Source: Neorickettsia helminthoeca str. Oregon
Lineage (GTDB): Bacteria; Pseudomonadota; Alphaproteobacteria; Rickettsiales; Anaplasmataceae
Assembly: GCF_000632985.1 (NCBI RefSeq)
Contig: NZ_CP007481.1
Coordinates: forward strand, 558,001-622,000
Direction: 5' to 3'
Length of the DNA: 64,000 bases
Shown here piece by piece: positions 1 to 9,093 of this stretch. Below the pieces are notes generated by a model, which saw nothing but the letters and a program-made list of their open reading frames with translations, was not told where the DNA came from and did no database searches. Numbering within the stretch: the first letter of the stretch is position 1; each line of letters starts with the position of its first letter. Made by a program: the position numbers and the translations under genes.

Positions 1-1429
1 CTCTAGAACTGGTAGAAAGATCAGTATGGGCCTGGATCTGCGTGGTGGCGTTAGTATTACGATGTCGATGGATCAGGCTGAATATCTACAAGAGAAGTTA
101 CGCAGAGTTGCTTCTGACGTATCGGAATTCGCGAAAGAAAGTAATGTAAAAATCCTCAGAATTAAAGTAGATGAAGTACAACCAATGCTTTCAATTTCAC
201 TGGCTGAATGGGATGAGCATATACTGACAGAGTTGAAGAAGTTCTTTAAACACTCTAGTGAGATTGTACTTGATAAAATTGACAGAAAGAACGCGGTTAT
301 ACAGCTAGTATACTCCGAGCAGTACCTCAGAGAAATAAATAGACAGCTCATCGAAGATTCAATATCTAATCTTCGAAGAAGGGTGGATGAGTTTGGAGTG
401 AGGGAAACACTCATATACTCTCTTGGAACGGATCGTATAGTAATAGAAGTCCCAGGCCTAAAAGATCCAGAAGAACTAATTTCCATACTCGGCAAAACTG
501 CGAAACTTGCCTTCCATATGGTCCTGCCAGATAAAGCGATACTCTTAGGAAGACTAACACTGGAAGATAAGCTTGGAAGAAGGTTTACATTGGAAAGACA
601 TCCTTCGCTTACTGGTGATCTACTGGACGAGGCAAGCGTCGCATTCAGCCAGAAAGGGACTCCCGTTGTACGATTTAAGTTTAATTCCTATGGAACAAAA
701 AAATTGGAACAGATCTCTAAAGCAAATATAGGAAGACCTATGGCAATAGTCTTAGATGATACTGTCCTGACTGCACCAGTGATACGAGATCCTATAATAG
801 GTGGCAGGGGTGAGATTTCCGGGAACTTTGATACAAAAGAAGCAAAAGAGTTGGCTCTGTTACTCAAGTCTGGCTCCCTCCCAGCAAGACTTAATGTAAT
901 AGAGCAACGTGTTATCGGACCTTCCCTTGGTGCCAAATCGACATCATTGGCAAAAAAGTCTGGAATCTTGGCTGTAGTGTTAGTCATTCTTTTCATGCTT
1001 TTTGCGTACAGGATCTACGGTTTAATCGCAGCTATCGCTCTGATAATGAATCTGATTCTTTTACTTGCTGGGCTTACACTGATTGAGGCAACGCTGACTC
1101 TCCCAGGAATTGCTGGGCTAATTCTCACCATTGGTATGGCTGTCGATGCGAATGTATTAATTTTCGAGCGTATAAGAGAGGAGTTCGCAAAAACTGGTGT
1201 TCTGAGCAACTCAATAATGAAGGGATTCGAGCATGCAAAGGCCACGATTTTTGATTCAAATATCACCACCTTGGCAGCTGCCCTGATAATGATAATCATT
1301 GGATCCGGTCCCATCAAAGGTTTTGCTGTTACTTTATCCCTAGGAATTATTACCTCAATTTTCTCATCTGTCTTCGCGACTAAGGTAATGATGGAAGCCT
1401 TTATTATCCGTTCTAGACAGAGAGTATAA
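1..1429 (+). CDS. secD: Protein translocase subunit SecD (5' end outside window)
   Basis: SecD works with SecF in the inner membrane to help preproteins through SecYEG using the proton gradient. The frame is already open at the left edge, with codons reading SRTGRKISM just before the family motif GLDLRGGV, so the N-terminal membrane helix lies upstream and about 475 residues are visible. A long periplasmic P1 head is followed from roughly residue 300 by five hydrophobic segments, including the RND-type signature GMAVDANVLIFERIREE. It converges on the next gene with only two bases between the stop codons, so no terminator fits between them. The family assignment is certain; only the true start is missing. 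Confidence 0.96.
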   Translation, partial: SRTGRKISMGLDLRGGVSITMSMDQAEYLQEKLRRVASDVSEFAKESNVKILRIKVDEVQPMLSISLAEWDEHILTELKKFFKHSSEIVLDKIDRKNAVIQLVYSEQYLREINRQLIEDSISNLRRRVDEFGVRETLIYSLGTDRIVIEVPGLKDPEELISILGKTAKLAFHMVLPDKAILLGRLTLEDKLGRRFTLERHPSLTGDLLDEASVAFSQKGTPVVRFKFNSYGTKKLEQISKANIGRPMAIVLDDTVLTAPVIRDPIIGGRGEISGNFDTKEAKELALLLKSGSLPARLNVIEQRVIGPSLGAKSTSLAKKSGILAVVLVILFMLFAYRIYGLIAAIALIMNLILLLAGLTLIEATLTLPGIAGLILTIGMAVDANVLIFERIREEFAKTGVLSNSIMKGFEHAKATIFDSNITTLAAALIMIIIGSGPIKGFAVTLSLGIITSIFSSVFATKVMMEAFIIRSRQRV

Positions 1430-1431
1430 GA

Positions 1432-2646
1432 CTAAACCATGTTGCTAGCCCTGCTTGAGAGGTGTGACCATGGCAAAATAGAGGTGACACCCCACCAACT
1501 CTTTCGTATCCTTCTTTCTTCAACAAAAGCTCGAATTTCACCCATGACAGTATCTTCATATAGACTATCCGAGTTATGCACAAGTAAAGCGTGGAAAGCC
1601 CGAAATAGGAACGGGCTGAGCTTATATTCATGGCGTAATCTTGCATTATCTACTGGAATAACAGCGATTTTAACATTCTCTCGCCGTTCCAGATCATCCG
1701 CGTTTATTCCATCTCTATAAGTTTCCCTGATATCCCCTTCTTCATAGAAAATATCTCCATCAGAAACTATCACAGAAACCGGCGTATCGTTCAGCGCATC
1801 AATTTCGTCCTGCGTTATCCCTATTTTGCTTCCGTACTGCACTACTGTTATGCAAATGACAGCTTTTAGTACAGCAATACACAACGCAAGACAAAGAGTA
1901 ATACTGCACGCCACAGTAATCCATCGAGATTGATCATCTGATATTGCACCACGTATGATCCCATATAGCGCACCAGTAACAGTACCTAAAAGGAGTAAAG
2001 CGCATGCGACAAATATGAGATGCGCTCCTCTGGATCGATTAAGGAGCGTCCTAGCCGCATATTTCATATTCGGAGGAGCTACAAGAGTGATTAGTTTTGC
2101 GCATCGTTCTCCTGACTCTTCAAGCTTCGCAGCCAGCTTGGTACTAACCATACCTCCAAGTGATTTCCCGTATAATACTAAATCATTTGACCGATTATAT
2201 TTCCTACCATAATATTGACTAGATCTGAGAAGGGCTTCCAAGTTTTTCAGCAACACTTCAGACTGCTGTACAAGATTTGAAAGCGAAAGCTTACCACCCA
2301 TATATCTATAAACAGCGCGATGTGCACACCCATACTTTAGATAATTGAATGTGACTACATTGCAGTACCTCCGCATTTCAGAGAAACGCTCATTAATGCG
2401 TCCACCATTACCGGAAAAAAACAACACGGTTGGCTTAGAAGGATTGAAAAGATCAACAAAGCCAAAGCTCAATTCAAAGGCATTAGCTTCTTCTGGACTG
2501 GCAGCTAAGATTGCATCACCCTCATATTTTACCCAGAACTTATGGGGTCCTGATATCCAGGTAGCACCACTTTCACTGTTTCCAGGAATAAGAAGACTGT
2601 GTAAAAACGAACTGAGCAACCCTGTTTCATTTTTTATGTTCTGCAT
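1432..2646 (-). CDS. Membrane-inserted alpha/beta hydrolase-like protein
   Basis: This 404-residue protein has the layout of a serine hydrolase. There is an oxyanion-type turn FFSGNGG at about 77-83 and a nucleophile elbow GKSLGG at 160-165 (Ser162). Candidate acid Asp296 or Asp298 lies in VSDGDIF and candidate His339 in RLRHEY. Two strongly hydrophobic segments (about 208-233 and 242-268) sit between nucleophile and acid, where alpha/beta hydrolases carry a variable lid, so the lid may be membrane-embedded. There is no signal peptide. The fold and triad are inferred from motif order; substrate and location are unknown. The general pattern recalls hydrolases of intracellular bacteria that act on lipids, but I cannot name the family. 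It stands alone, convergent with secD. Confidence 0.7.
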   Translation of the reverse strand: MQNIKNETGLLSSFLHSLLIPGNSESGATWISGPHKFWVKYEGDAILAASPEEANAFELSFGFVDLFNPSKPTVLFFSGNGGRINERFSEMRRYCNVVTFNYLKYGCAHRAVYRYMGGKLSLSNLVQQSEVLLKNLEALLRSSQYYGRKYNRSNDLVLYGKSLGGMVSTKLAAKLEESGERCAKLITLVAPPNMKYAARTLLNRSRGAHLIFVACALLLLGTVTGALYGIIRGAISDDQSRWITVACSITLCLALCIAVLKAVICITVVQYGSKIGITQDEIDALNDTPVSVIVSDGDIFYEEGDIRETYRDGINADDLERRENVKIAVIPVDNARLRHEYKLSPFLFRAFHALLVHNSDSLYEDTVMGEIRAFVEERRIRKSWWGVTSILPWSHLSSRASNMV

Positions 2647-2808
2647 GATGCGTAATAGGTAAGGAAAATGGAAATACGATAAACAAGATCTTTATAATTG
2701 TAATTTTATAGTTAAATTATTTAGTATTCAAATTATACCTAATTAGGTTTAAGATTTAATTACTCAAATCATTTAGAGACTAAATTCTTCAGTGATTGAG
2801 GAAATTTG
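2647..2808. other. AT-rich intergenic spacer
   Basis: A 162-base spacer between the 3' end of ubiG and the start of the hydrolase gene, both on the minus strand. It is very AT-rich and contains several TATAAT-like hexamers on the minus strand, so it probably holds the hydrolase promoter. No single -35/-10 pair stands out and no RNA gene is recognisable. Confidence 0.5.
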
Positions 2809-3492
2809 CTACTCTAATGATGCAAATCCAATGTAATTAACTGAAATATCTTTATCTAACTTCCAGGAATCGGAAATGAAATTATATTTCAATCCCCTAA
2901 TATCTTTGATTTCCAGACCAGCATTCAAAAAGAATTTATTCAAAGTCGAAGGCTTCAAGAAAGCTTGCCAGGAATGCGTTTTTCTGGGTAGAAGATCCAA
3001 TAAATATTCAGCTGCTACGATCCCAAAGAGAAATGATTTTATTGTTTTATTCAAAGTCGAAAAAAATATTTTTCCACCTGGAGCAAGCATTCCAGAACAC
3101 AATTTTACAAACTCCATAGGGTCGTTAACATGTTCAATGACTTCCATTATGCAGATTATGTCAAATTGCTTATCACGAATAACAGCCTCATCCAAAGAAG
3201 CATTTATATAAGTCACATTCCCTTTACTGTTTTCCATGGCTGCCTTTACACTTTCCTCACTTGGGTCTATAGCAGTCACAATACCTCCAAGGCTGGAGAG
3301 CTCCTCGGATAAAATTCCGCCGCCACACCCAACATCCAAGATTGCTTTCCCAACAACATCACTGTTACTTAGAATATACTGAATCCTTAATTTATTCATT
3401 TTATGCAACATTTCAAAACTTCCGTGTGGCTTGTGCCACTCAGATGCAAGTACAGAAAATTTTTTTATTTCCTCTTTATTCTCAGTAACCAT
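2809..3492 (-). CDS. ubiG: Ubiquinone biosynthesis O-methyltransferase UbiG
   Basis: UbiG is the SAM-dependent enzyme that carries out both O-methylations of the ubiquinone ring. At 227 residues it has usual family length. The SAM-binding motif I DVGCGGG lies at 53-59, the acidic end of beta-2 at AIDPS (about 74-78), and motif EVIEHV at 117-122, which is typical of UbiG. The opening part (FSVLASEWHKPHGSF) matches the conserved start of the family. It lies just downstream of the truncated Rieske fragment on the same strand. With ubiB further along the window it supports retained aerobic quinone synthesis. Confidence 0.93.
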   Translation of the reverse strand: MVTENKEEIKKFSVLASEWHKPHGSFEMLHKMNKLRIQYILSNSDVVGKAILDVGCGGGILSEELSSLGGIVTAIDPSEESVKAAMENSKGNVTYINASLDEAVIRDKQFDIICIMEVIEHVNDPMEFVKLCSGMLAPGGKIFFSTLNKTIKSFLFGIVAAEYLLDLLPRKTHSWQAFLKPSTLNKFFLNAGLEIKDIRGLKYNFISDSWKLDKDISVNYIGFASLE

Positions 3493-3558
3493 TTACTATG
3501 AAATCTCCAGGCTCGGATAAATTACATATCGATCAGTGTATAGCCCAAACCAACTTTA

Positions 3559-3870
3559 TCATACCTGAACATCAGAAATCATAAACACTAATATCACTGT
3601 TGTATCGTTTACAAAATAATAGTCTGGCACTACAAGATTAGCCGGAGCCGGACCAGCGACGACCCTACCTGAAGTGTCATAGTATGAACCATGACATGGG
3701 CAGAAAAAAGTCCCATCGGGATTGCTTATAGGGACGCATCCAAGATGCGTACATACACCTACAACCACAAGCCAATTTTCTTTTCCATGCTGGACGCGTA
3801 CAGAATCTGAAAATATTCCTAGAAAAACAAGTTTTACAACAGGCGAGTTTCTTTTATACTTAATCTTAGT
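3559..3870 (-). pseudogene. petA: Truncated Rieske iron-sulfur protein (C-terminal fragment)
   Basis: The frame encodes the C-terminal cluster-binding domain of the cytochrome bc1 Rieske protein: box I CTHLGC, box [11 protein letters not shown], and the tail [13 protein letters not shown]. The membrane anchor and the first half of the head domain, roughly 80-90 residues, are missing. Recognisable similarity begins around the residues [15 protein letters not shown]. Immediately upstream is a tRNA-Arg gene on the opposite strand and then the stop of fabH, so the missing part is not in another frame. The frame runs on through the tRNA complement, but no ATG, GTG or TTG lies between the tRNA and the Rieske box. 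I infer a decayed or partial duplicate copy; an intact petA may exist elsewhere. Confidence 0.7.
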
Positions 3871-3944
3871 GGTCCCGTAGCTCAGCAGGATAGAGCAACA
3901 GATTCCTAATCTGTGTGTCGTGTGTTCGAATCTCACCGGGATCA
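3871..3944 (+). tRNA. tRNA-Arg (anticodon CCU)
   Basis: A 74-base cloverleaf. The acceptor strands GGTCCCG/CGGGATC pair with one G-U. The D-arm is GCTC/GAGC, the anticodon stem ACAGA/TCTGT encloses loop TTCCTAA (anticodon CCT), and the T-loop is TTCGAAT. The T-stem has one T-T mismatch. The discriminator is A and CCA is not encoded. It would read the AGG arginine codons common in this window. It lies on the strand opposite its neighbours, precisely at the broken 5' edge of the Rieske fragment. Confidence 0.93.
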
Positions 3945-3973
3945 TTGCCTGATGATAAGAGTACTTGGGGGGA

Positions 3974-4909
3974 CTAATACTCAACTATCATAACTCCGTA
4001 TGTAAATCCCCCTCCCATAGCCGTAAGTAGGAGCTTGTCCCCCTTTTTCAGTATTTTTTCATTGTTAAGGTGATCCAGCGTAATTGGAATAGAAGCTGCA
4101 GAGGTATTCGCATACTTGTCTACAGTCACTATCACTTTGTATGGATCTATACCTATCTTCTCGCTAACTAAATCTATGATTCTTATATTAGCTTGATGCA
4201 TTACAAAGTAATCTATTTCCTGAGCTGATATGCCACTGACATCAAACGCCTTATTGATTTCAGTAGTGAGTTTTTTGACTGCTGCCTCGAAGACTTTTCT
4301 TCCGTCCATATGTAGTTTCCCTGTAACATCTGCAGAGAGCGCATCACACAAGGATGCGTCACAAGACATGGAATCATAGATTAATCCGCCTACTTCACCG
4401 GCAGAAATCAGTGCGGCACCTGCACCATCACCGAATAGAATACAAGTATTTCTATCTTTCCAATCGACGATGCTGGACATGGCATCTGCCCCAACCAGAA
4501 GCACTTTTGAGACTTTCCCAGCTGCAACCATTGCGCTAACAATTGAAAGGCCATATAGAAATCCAGAACATGCAGCATTGATATCGAACGAAAGAATTTG
4601 TCTTTTTATACTTAGCTTACCCTGTAAGATATTTGCAACTGCAGGGATTCTCTTACTAGCAGTACAAGTAGCAACAACTATTGCATCAATGTCTTCAACG
4701 GAAAAATCTTGCACTCCATTCAGACATTTCAGAGAAGCATTCAGTGCTAAGTCAGAGACATCTTCCTCATCAACTATGTATCTCGTTTTTATGCCGGTTC
4801 TCCTGAGAATCCATTCATCAGAAGTGTCGACTAACTTTTCAAGATCGAAGTTAGTCAAGACCTTACCCGGCAAGTAAGAGCCAAATCCCAAGAAATTTAT
4901 TTTCCTCAT
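3974..4909 (-). CDS. fabH: Beta-ketoacyl-ACP synthase III
   Basis: FabH condenses acetyl-CoA with malonyl-ACP to start fatty acid synthesis. The 311-residue protein carries the catalytic triad Cys114 (NAACSGF), His238 (VMHQAN) and Asn268 (YANTSAAS), plus the C-terminal GGGFTYG loop. It is the last gene of the classic cluster rpmF-plsX-fabH, although 158 bases separate it from plsX. That gap contains a perfect short hairpin (GGGTA-AAA-TACCC, 5031-5043), so it may have its own promoter or an attenuated read-through. Family length and motifs are complete. Confidence 0.96.
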   Translation of the reverse strand: MRKINFLGFGSYLPGKVLTNFDLEKLVDTSDEWILRRTGIKTRYIVDEEDVSDLALNASLKCLNGVQDFSVEDIDAIVVATCTASKRIPAVANILQGKLSIKRQILSFDINAACSGFLYGLSIVSAMVAAGKVSKVLLVGADAMSSIVDWKDRNTCILFGDGAGAALISAGEVGGLIYDSMSCDASLCDALSADVTGKLHMDGRKVFEAAVKKLTTEINKAFDVSGISAQEIDYFVMHQANIRIIDLVSEKIGIDPYKVIVTVDKYANTSAASIPITLDHLNNEKILKKGDKLLLTAMGGGFTYGVMIVEY

Positions 4910-5067
4910 TTTTACAGTTCGCCAAAAATCCTAGGAGCAGTAAGTACGCCAGGACAGATAAGTAAAAATAGCAACACCTCACCGTGTTTTGATGAAGCTC
5001 AAAAACCAACAATATCAGTCACGGACGTCAGGGTAAAATACCCGCGTGCGACGGAAAGTAAGCTGAC

Positions 5068-6096
5068 CTAGTCAACAGCACAGATACTCTCAATAATCTG
5101 TGTGTTTAGATCATTCTCAACTAAATTAGCCGCGACCATAATAGCATTCGAGAAGGCATTCCTATCTGAGCTACCATGCGCTTTTACTGCAATACCATTC
5201 AAACCAATCAACATAGCGCCATTTCTCAGATCAGGATTAAACTTGGCCATTGATCCTTTCAAATTTTTGGACAAGATACATCCAGCGATCCTAGACAAGA
5301 ATGAGGCCTTGGTCGCACTGACTATACCCTCTTTTATTAGGTGGTAAATACCCTCAGCAGTCTTCAGCATTATATTGCCCGTAAATCCATCACTGACAAC
5401 AACATCCACGTTACCTCCGAGCATATCCGCAGGCTCTATATATCCTCTGAAGTCAAAACGACTAGCTTCAGATTTCTCTTTCAGCATGTGGAAGGCTTCT
5501 TTTATAGCATCAGTACCTTTATTCTCCTCAACACCAATATTCAGGAGCGCCACACTTGGATTTTCCGTGCCGAGAGCAGCCTTTGCAAAGGCTGCTCCCA
5601 TAAAAGCAAACTGATATAGCACTTCAGAACTGCATTCGAGGTTTGCTCCAAGATCAAGGACAACTACTTCTCCCTTTTTACTTGGTAGAGTCGTAACAAT
5701 GGCGGGCCTATATATGTCATCCAACATGCCGAGAAGAATCTTCGAAATCCCCATAAATGCTCCGGTATTACCAGCAGAAACGACACAATGTGAGATCATT
5801 TCTCTGACATCCTGTACCGCCCTGTACATACTCGAACCCTTCCTTCCTCTAACCGCTAAGGAAGGCTTATCATTGGACGAGACGATATCGTCTGTATGAA
5901 TGATTTCACTATTCTTGAGAAGGACAAGATTAAGACTGTGTGAAAGACATCTCTCAAGAGAGGGACCATCACCGAAAAGCCTGAAAAAGACAGAATCAGG
6001 ATGTCGCATCAGATAACGGGAAGCGCCAAAGATGATTTCATCTGGAGCATTATCACCGCCCATCACATCCAGGGCAACTATAATCCTATTTCCCAT
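5068..6096 (-). CDS. plsX: Phosphate acyltransferase PlsX
   Basis: PlsX converts acyl-ACP to acyl-phosphate, feeding PlsY in phospholipid synthesis. The 342-residue protein opens with the family signature ALDVMGGDNAP (about residues 8-18). It also has the conserved SAGNTGAFMG, LDLGAN and VVSDGFTGNI blocks. It sits between rpmF and fabH on the same strand, the arrangement common in proteobacteria, linking membrane lipid supply with ribosome production. The start ATG is 48 bases downstream of the rpmF stop, consistent with one transcript. Confidence 0.96.
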   Translation of the reverse strand: MGNRIIVALDVMGGDNAPDEIIFGASRYLMRHPDSVFFRLFGDGPSLERCLSHSLNLVLLKNSEIIHTDDIVSSNDKPSLAVRGRKGSSMYRAVQDVREMISHCVVSAGNTGAFMGISKILLGMLDDIYRPAIVTTLPSKKGEVVVLDLGANLECSSEVLYQFAFMGAAFAKAALGTENPSVALLNIGVEENKGTDAIKEAFHMLKEKSEASRFDFRGYIEPADMLGGNVDVVVSDGFTGNIMLKTAEGIYHLIKEGIVSATKASFLSRIAGCILSKNLKGSMAKFNPDLRNGAMLIGLNGIAVKAHGSSDRNAFSNAIMVAANLVENDLNTQIIESICAVD

Positions 6097-6144
6097 TTAT
6101 GTTCCACAAAGACGACACACCCTCCAAATCGACTAAGAGACCAA

Positions 6145-6336
6145 TTACTGTTGCTCTTTCTTTTTCTTCCTTGAAAGAACTTGTCTGCCATTGTAAAATC
6201 CGTCTAGGGAAATGTGATGAGGCCTTTGAAACTCCCCTGTAGTCTTATTTGTAACAAACATGTCAGGAGAGAGGGCATCATGAGATCGTCTCTGCCCTCG
6301 TTTTCCTGGAGTAGTTTTTCTTTTGGGAACGGGCAT
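6145..6336 (-). CDS. rpmF: 50S ribosomal protein L32
   Basis: A 63-residue basic protein starting [20 protein letters not shown], the characteristic N-terminus of bacterial L32. In this copy the zinc-binding cysteines of some L32 proteins are absent, as in many proteobacteria. The tail is a run of lysines. It is the first gene of the rpmF-plsX-fabH cluster and is preceded by a good vegetative promoter at 6369-6398. Confidence 0.95.
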   Translation of the reverse strand: MPVPKRKTTPGKRGQRRSHDALSPDMFVTNKTTGEFQRPHHISLDGFYNGRQVLSRKKKKEQQ

Positions 6337-6368
6337 AGTCTATTCTAAAGTTTTGGAACCAGGCACAA

Positions 6369-6398
6369 ATTATAGTATAAATGATCTCTTTTATGCAA
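6369..6398 (-). promoter_or_regulatory. Predicted sigma-70 promoter of rpmF-plsX-fabH
   Basis: On the minus strand a -35 box TTGCAT (6393-6398) is followed after 18 bases by a perfect -10 box TATAAT (6369-6374). The -10 lies about 33 bases before the rpmF start codon. The match to the vegetative consensus is strong and it points the right way. Confidence 0.7.
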
Positions 6399-6531
6399 GG
6401 GCGTAACAGATCAAAACTTCACCCAACACCGCCGATTCCAAATAAAAATAGATACGTATCATCCTGGATGATAACCTCGATCCACGGAAACGTGCCCTTC
6501 TAATCAGGCAATCTAACTCAAATTCACCACA

Positions 6532-9093
6532 CTAAACAAGAGACACAGAAGCGCTACAAGTATCCGAGAGATTCACATGGCGAAGTCCACTACTAAGCGG
6601 CATTCCTGCTTCCTTGTCTGTATCAGGACAAAGATTCGGTCTCTTTGTTTCGTCGATGTCTACAAAGTACAGTAATACTGTAGATATGAAAGAGACAGCA
6701 ATACCTACAGTAATACATAGACCTTCACTACTTCCGCTTACCCAGAAATCCCTAACTTTTATGATGTCATCCCCAAATAACCGTAGCAATGAAATGATTG
6801 CAGCAACACTGAAAGCAAGTGCAGGGAGCAATATACAGAAAATACCATGATATATGCTATATTTATCCTTATCTCTCCCCCTTGCGGGACGAAAGCCTTG
6901 TACCTTGGTAAAGGCCATGCTCAAAAACCCAATACCAACACAGAGTGATATGAATGATGCTATTCCGATAGCTTTGAAATTCTTGAATTCCGAAATTCCA
7001 GAGCAAGAAAAAGCAGCAAACAAGAATCCTATCACTACAAGAGCGCGACAAATATTCTTTGGGCTGACTATACCTTTGATTCCGCGCATTACAGTACCTG
7101 CACCAACACTTGCATTAAGGGCGCCACCTACAAGCTCAGACATTCGATTAAAATATTTCTCTTTCAGTACTGCGGCTGAGCGAGCAAACGCTTCAACCTC
7201 TTCACATGCTTTCTCAATGACCCGATCTGTATATGCAGTATCTTCATCATTCTTGCCAAGCAGCTCGAGCAACTCAGATACGCTCTTTAAAGTCCCAATT
7301 TCACGAGTACGCGGGCCACCCCCAAAAAGTCTCACGAAATCACGCTTCAAAGAAAGATTGATTATCTCCGCACTGGACAATCCACGAACATCGCACCCCT
7401 CATCTTCTAAGACCTTTCTACAGGCTAACCTAGCCCAGAGTTTGCTCGAAGCAATCGCAATAGTCGCAGGAAAAGCGAGTTGGCAGTCTCGTAGCTCATT
7501 GTAGAGAGTACGTATTGCTCGCGCTACATTCGCACGTTTCTTCCCATCTGTAGTATTGCTTGCGCGACAGAGAGCACCATAAAGCCTCTGGGAACATACA
7601 AGTATTTCCTCCATTGTATTATTTGTTCCAAAGACTTCGTATGCATTATGCATAAGGCCCGTCATATGCATATCAATAGATCGTACAGATGCTCCAGCAT
7701 CACCTATGATAGTTTCCACCTTGTGCTTAAGACATTTGTCTTGCCCATTCTCATCAGTAGTAACTAGACCATTCGTTAATTCTGAGAATCGTGAGAGTGC
7801 CTCTCTTACACTTGGTAAAGTCTTAACCACCTCTGGAACAAGGCCTTGCTCTTGCCCTGACTCATCAGTACGAGCGACATGGAGTAGTAGTTCTCGTAAC
7901 CTTGCTACAAACTCAGTCAGCGTCGGAGACAGACCGACTACTTCCCCGCCCTCACCAGTACTAGCGATACTCTTCATCACCATCACAGCTTTGGGCACTA
8001 CTTCGCCTACCTCTTTCAAAAACTTAGTCAGCGTCGGAGACAGACCGACTACTTCCCCGCCCTCACCAGTACTAGCGATACTCTTCATCACTGCCGAAGT
8101 TGCAGGTACTAGCACCTGAAGTTCTTCGAGCACTGAAACAAGACATCGTCGCCCTTTCTCGCCATCTTCAATGCACTTAAAAACACCAGCTCTAATTTGA
8201 GGAGCGCACACATTAGCGGCTTGTTCACGAGCAAGTGGAAAGTTGCCCTCCCTACAGGCCTGAATTATTCTCTGGACTAGGGCACGCTCTTCATCATCTG
8301 GCACAGACGAAGCAATATCCTCCAAGGCAGCCATACTAGCCTGAGGGAATGTACTCCCAACTTGCTCTCCAATACACTTAACAATAGTACCAAGACTCGC
8401 GCATGCTGCCCCAGCGTTTGCTTTAATCGACCTTACAACAGAATAAGCAGATAAAAGAGCAGCACATCTGCGAGCTCTTTGAACTATTTCAGCAGCTGAT
8501 CTTATTTTTCCACTTTTATGCTCTACTATTCCTTCACCTCTCTCATCTGTGGGTATCTCTATAGACCGGAGAAGTAAAGATAGCTCAAAAAGAAGTTTAT
8601 GAGCGCAAACAACCTTGACTGGAGTCTCTGGAAAAGGAGGAAGTAATAAATCGCCATCGAGCATGGATGTAGAGCTACTGGCACCCAGAACTTTTCTTTT
8701 CCGAACAGAAGCCTTAAATCCTCCTAATCCACACTTAGCTGGGCCCATCCTAGGTGATGACGCTGATGCAGATGAGGAGGTATCAGAAGAAGCTAGCTCG
8801 TCACCATAAGCGCTTCGCCTTAGAGGTTCAAAAACAGAAAGCAATAGATCGCGCAGTCCCTGTAACTCTGGCGCAGACATTACAAGATCTTCTCTCCCTC
8901 GACCTTGAGTGGCGGCTCTATCTAGCATCTCCGCAAACCCGCTAAGGACGTCTCGTATATGGCTTACATCACTCTCCGGTATACAGTCTTGCTCAGCGAA
9001 CGCTGCAAGAAGACCTGCCATTATTTCAGGATTTTCAAGATAACTTAACACCACCCGCGCAGATTCTGCGACTTGCCTATACTCCTCAAACAT
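6532..9093 (-). CDS. Large repeat-containing protein with C-terminal membrane region, unrecognised
   Basis: I do not recognise this 853-residue protein. Residues 1-330 are mostly helical and charged with a Ser-rich stretch near 103-114. From about 334 there are tandem units of 37 residues. Two near-identical ones start MKSIASTGEGGEVVGLSPTL, followed by two diverged ones around TDESGQEQGL and TDENGQDKCL. Residues about 680-811 form four membrane segments (near 684-700, 709-728, 749-772 and 791-811), then a 42-residue Ser/Thr-rich tail. There is no N-terminal signal peptide. The plan, a long soluble head with terminal membrane hairpins, resembles membrane-targeted secreted proteins of intracellular bacteria, but that is only an inference. 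It is monocistronic, flanked by long spacers. Confidence 0.8.
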   Translation of the reverse strand: MFEEYRQVAESARVVLSYLENPEIMAGLLAAFAEQDCIPESDVSHIRDVLSGFAEMLDRAATQGRGREDLVMSAPELQGLRDLLLSVFEPLRRSAYGDELASSDTSSSASASSPRMGPAKCGLGGFKASVRKRKVLGASSSTSMLDGDLLLPPFPETPVKVVCAHKLLFELSLLLRSIEIPTDERGEGIVEHKSGKIRSAAEIVQRARRCAALLSAYSVVRSIKANAGAACASLGTIVKCIGEQVGSTFPQASMAALEDIASSVPDDEERALVQRIIQACREGNFPLAREQAANVCAPQIRAGVFKCIEDGEKGRRCLVSVLEELQVLVPATSAVMKSIASTGEGGEVVGLSPTLTKFLKEVGEVVPKAVMVMKSIASTGEGGEVVGLSPTLTEFVARLRELLLHVARTDESGQEQGLVPEVVKTLPSVREALSRFSELTNGLVTTDENGQDKCLKHKVETIIGDAGASVRSIDMHMTGLMHNAYEVFGTNNTMEEILVCSQRLYGALCRASNTTDGKKRANVARAIRTLYNELRDCQLAFPATIAIASSKLWARLACRKVLEDEGCDVRGLSSAEIINLSLKRDFVRLFGGGPRTREIGTLKSVSELLELLGKNDEDTAYTDRVIEKACEEVEAFARSAAVLKEKYFNRMSELVGGALNASVGAGTVMRGIKGIVSPKNICRALVVIGFLFAAFSCSGISEFKNFKAIGIASFISLCVGIGFLSMAFTKVQGFRPARGRDKDKYSIYHGIFCILLPALAFSVAAIISLLRLFGDDIIKVRDFWVSGSSEGLCITVGIAVSFISTVLLYFVDIDETKRPNLCPDTDKEAGMPLSSGLRHVNLSDTCSASVSLV
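7915..7980. repeat. 66-bp direct repeat, copy 1
   Basis: Identical base for base to 8026-8091, with a period of 111 bases, exactly 37 codons, inside the 853-residue gene. It encodes the SPTLT and MKSIASTGEGGEVV segments. Perfect identity next to diverged neighbouring units suggests recent duplication or gene conversion. Confidence 0.93.
8026..8091. repeat. 66-bp direct repeat, copy 2
   Basis: Second identical copy of the 66-base unit at 7915-7980. The 45 bases between the copies are not conserved at the same level. Confidence 0.93.

Noticed and set aside
3871-3984. Upstream extension of the Rieske frame with an ATG inside the tRNA complement
   Set aside because: Translation of the tRNA antisense strand gives non-Rieske residues; this is read-through of an open frame, not a protein start.
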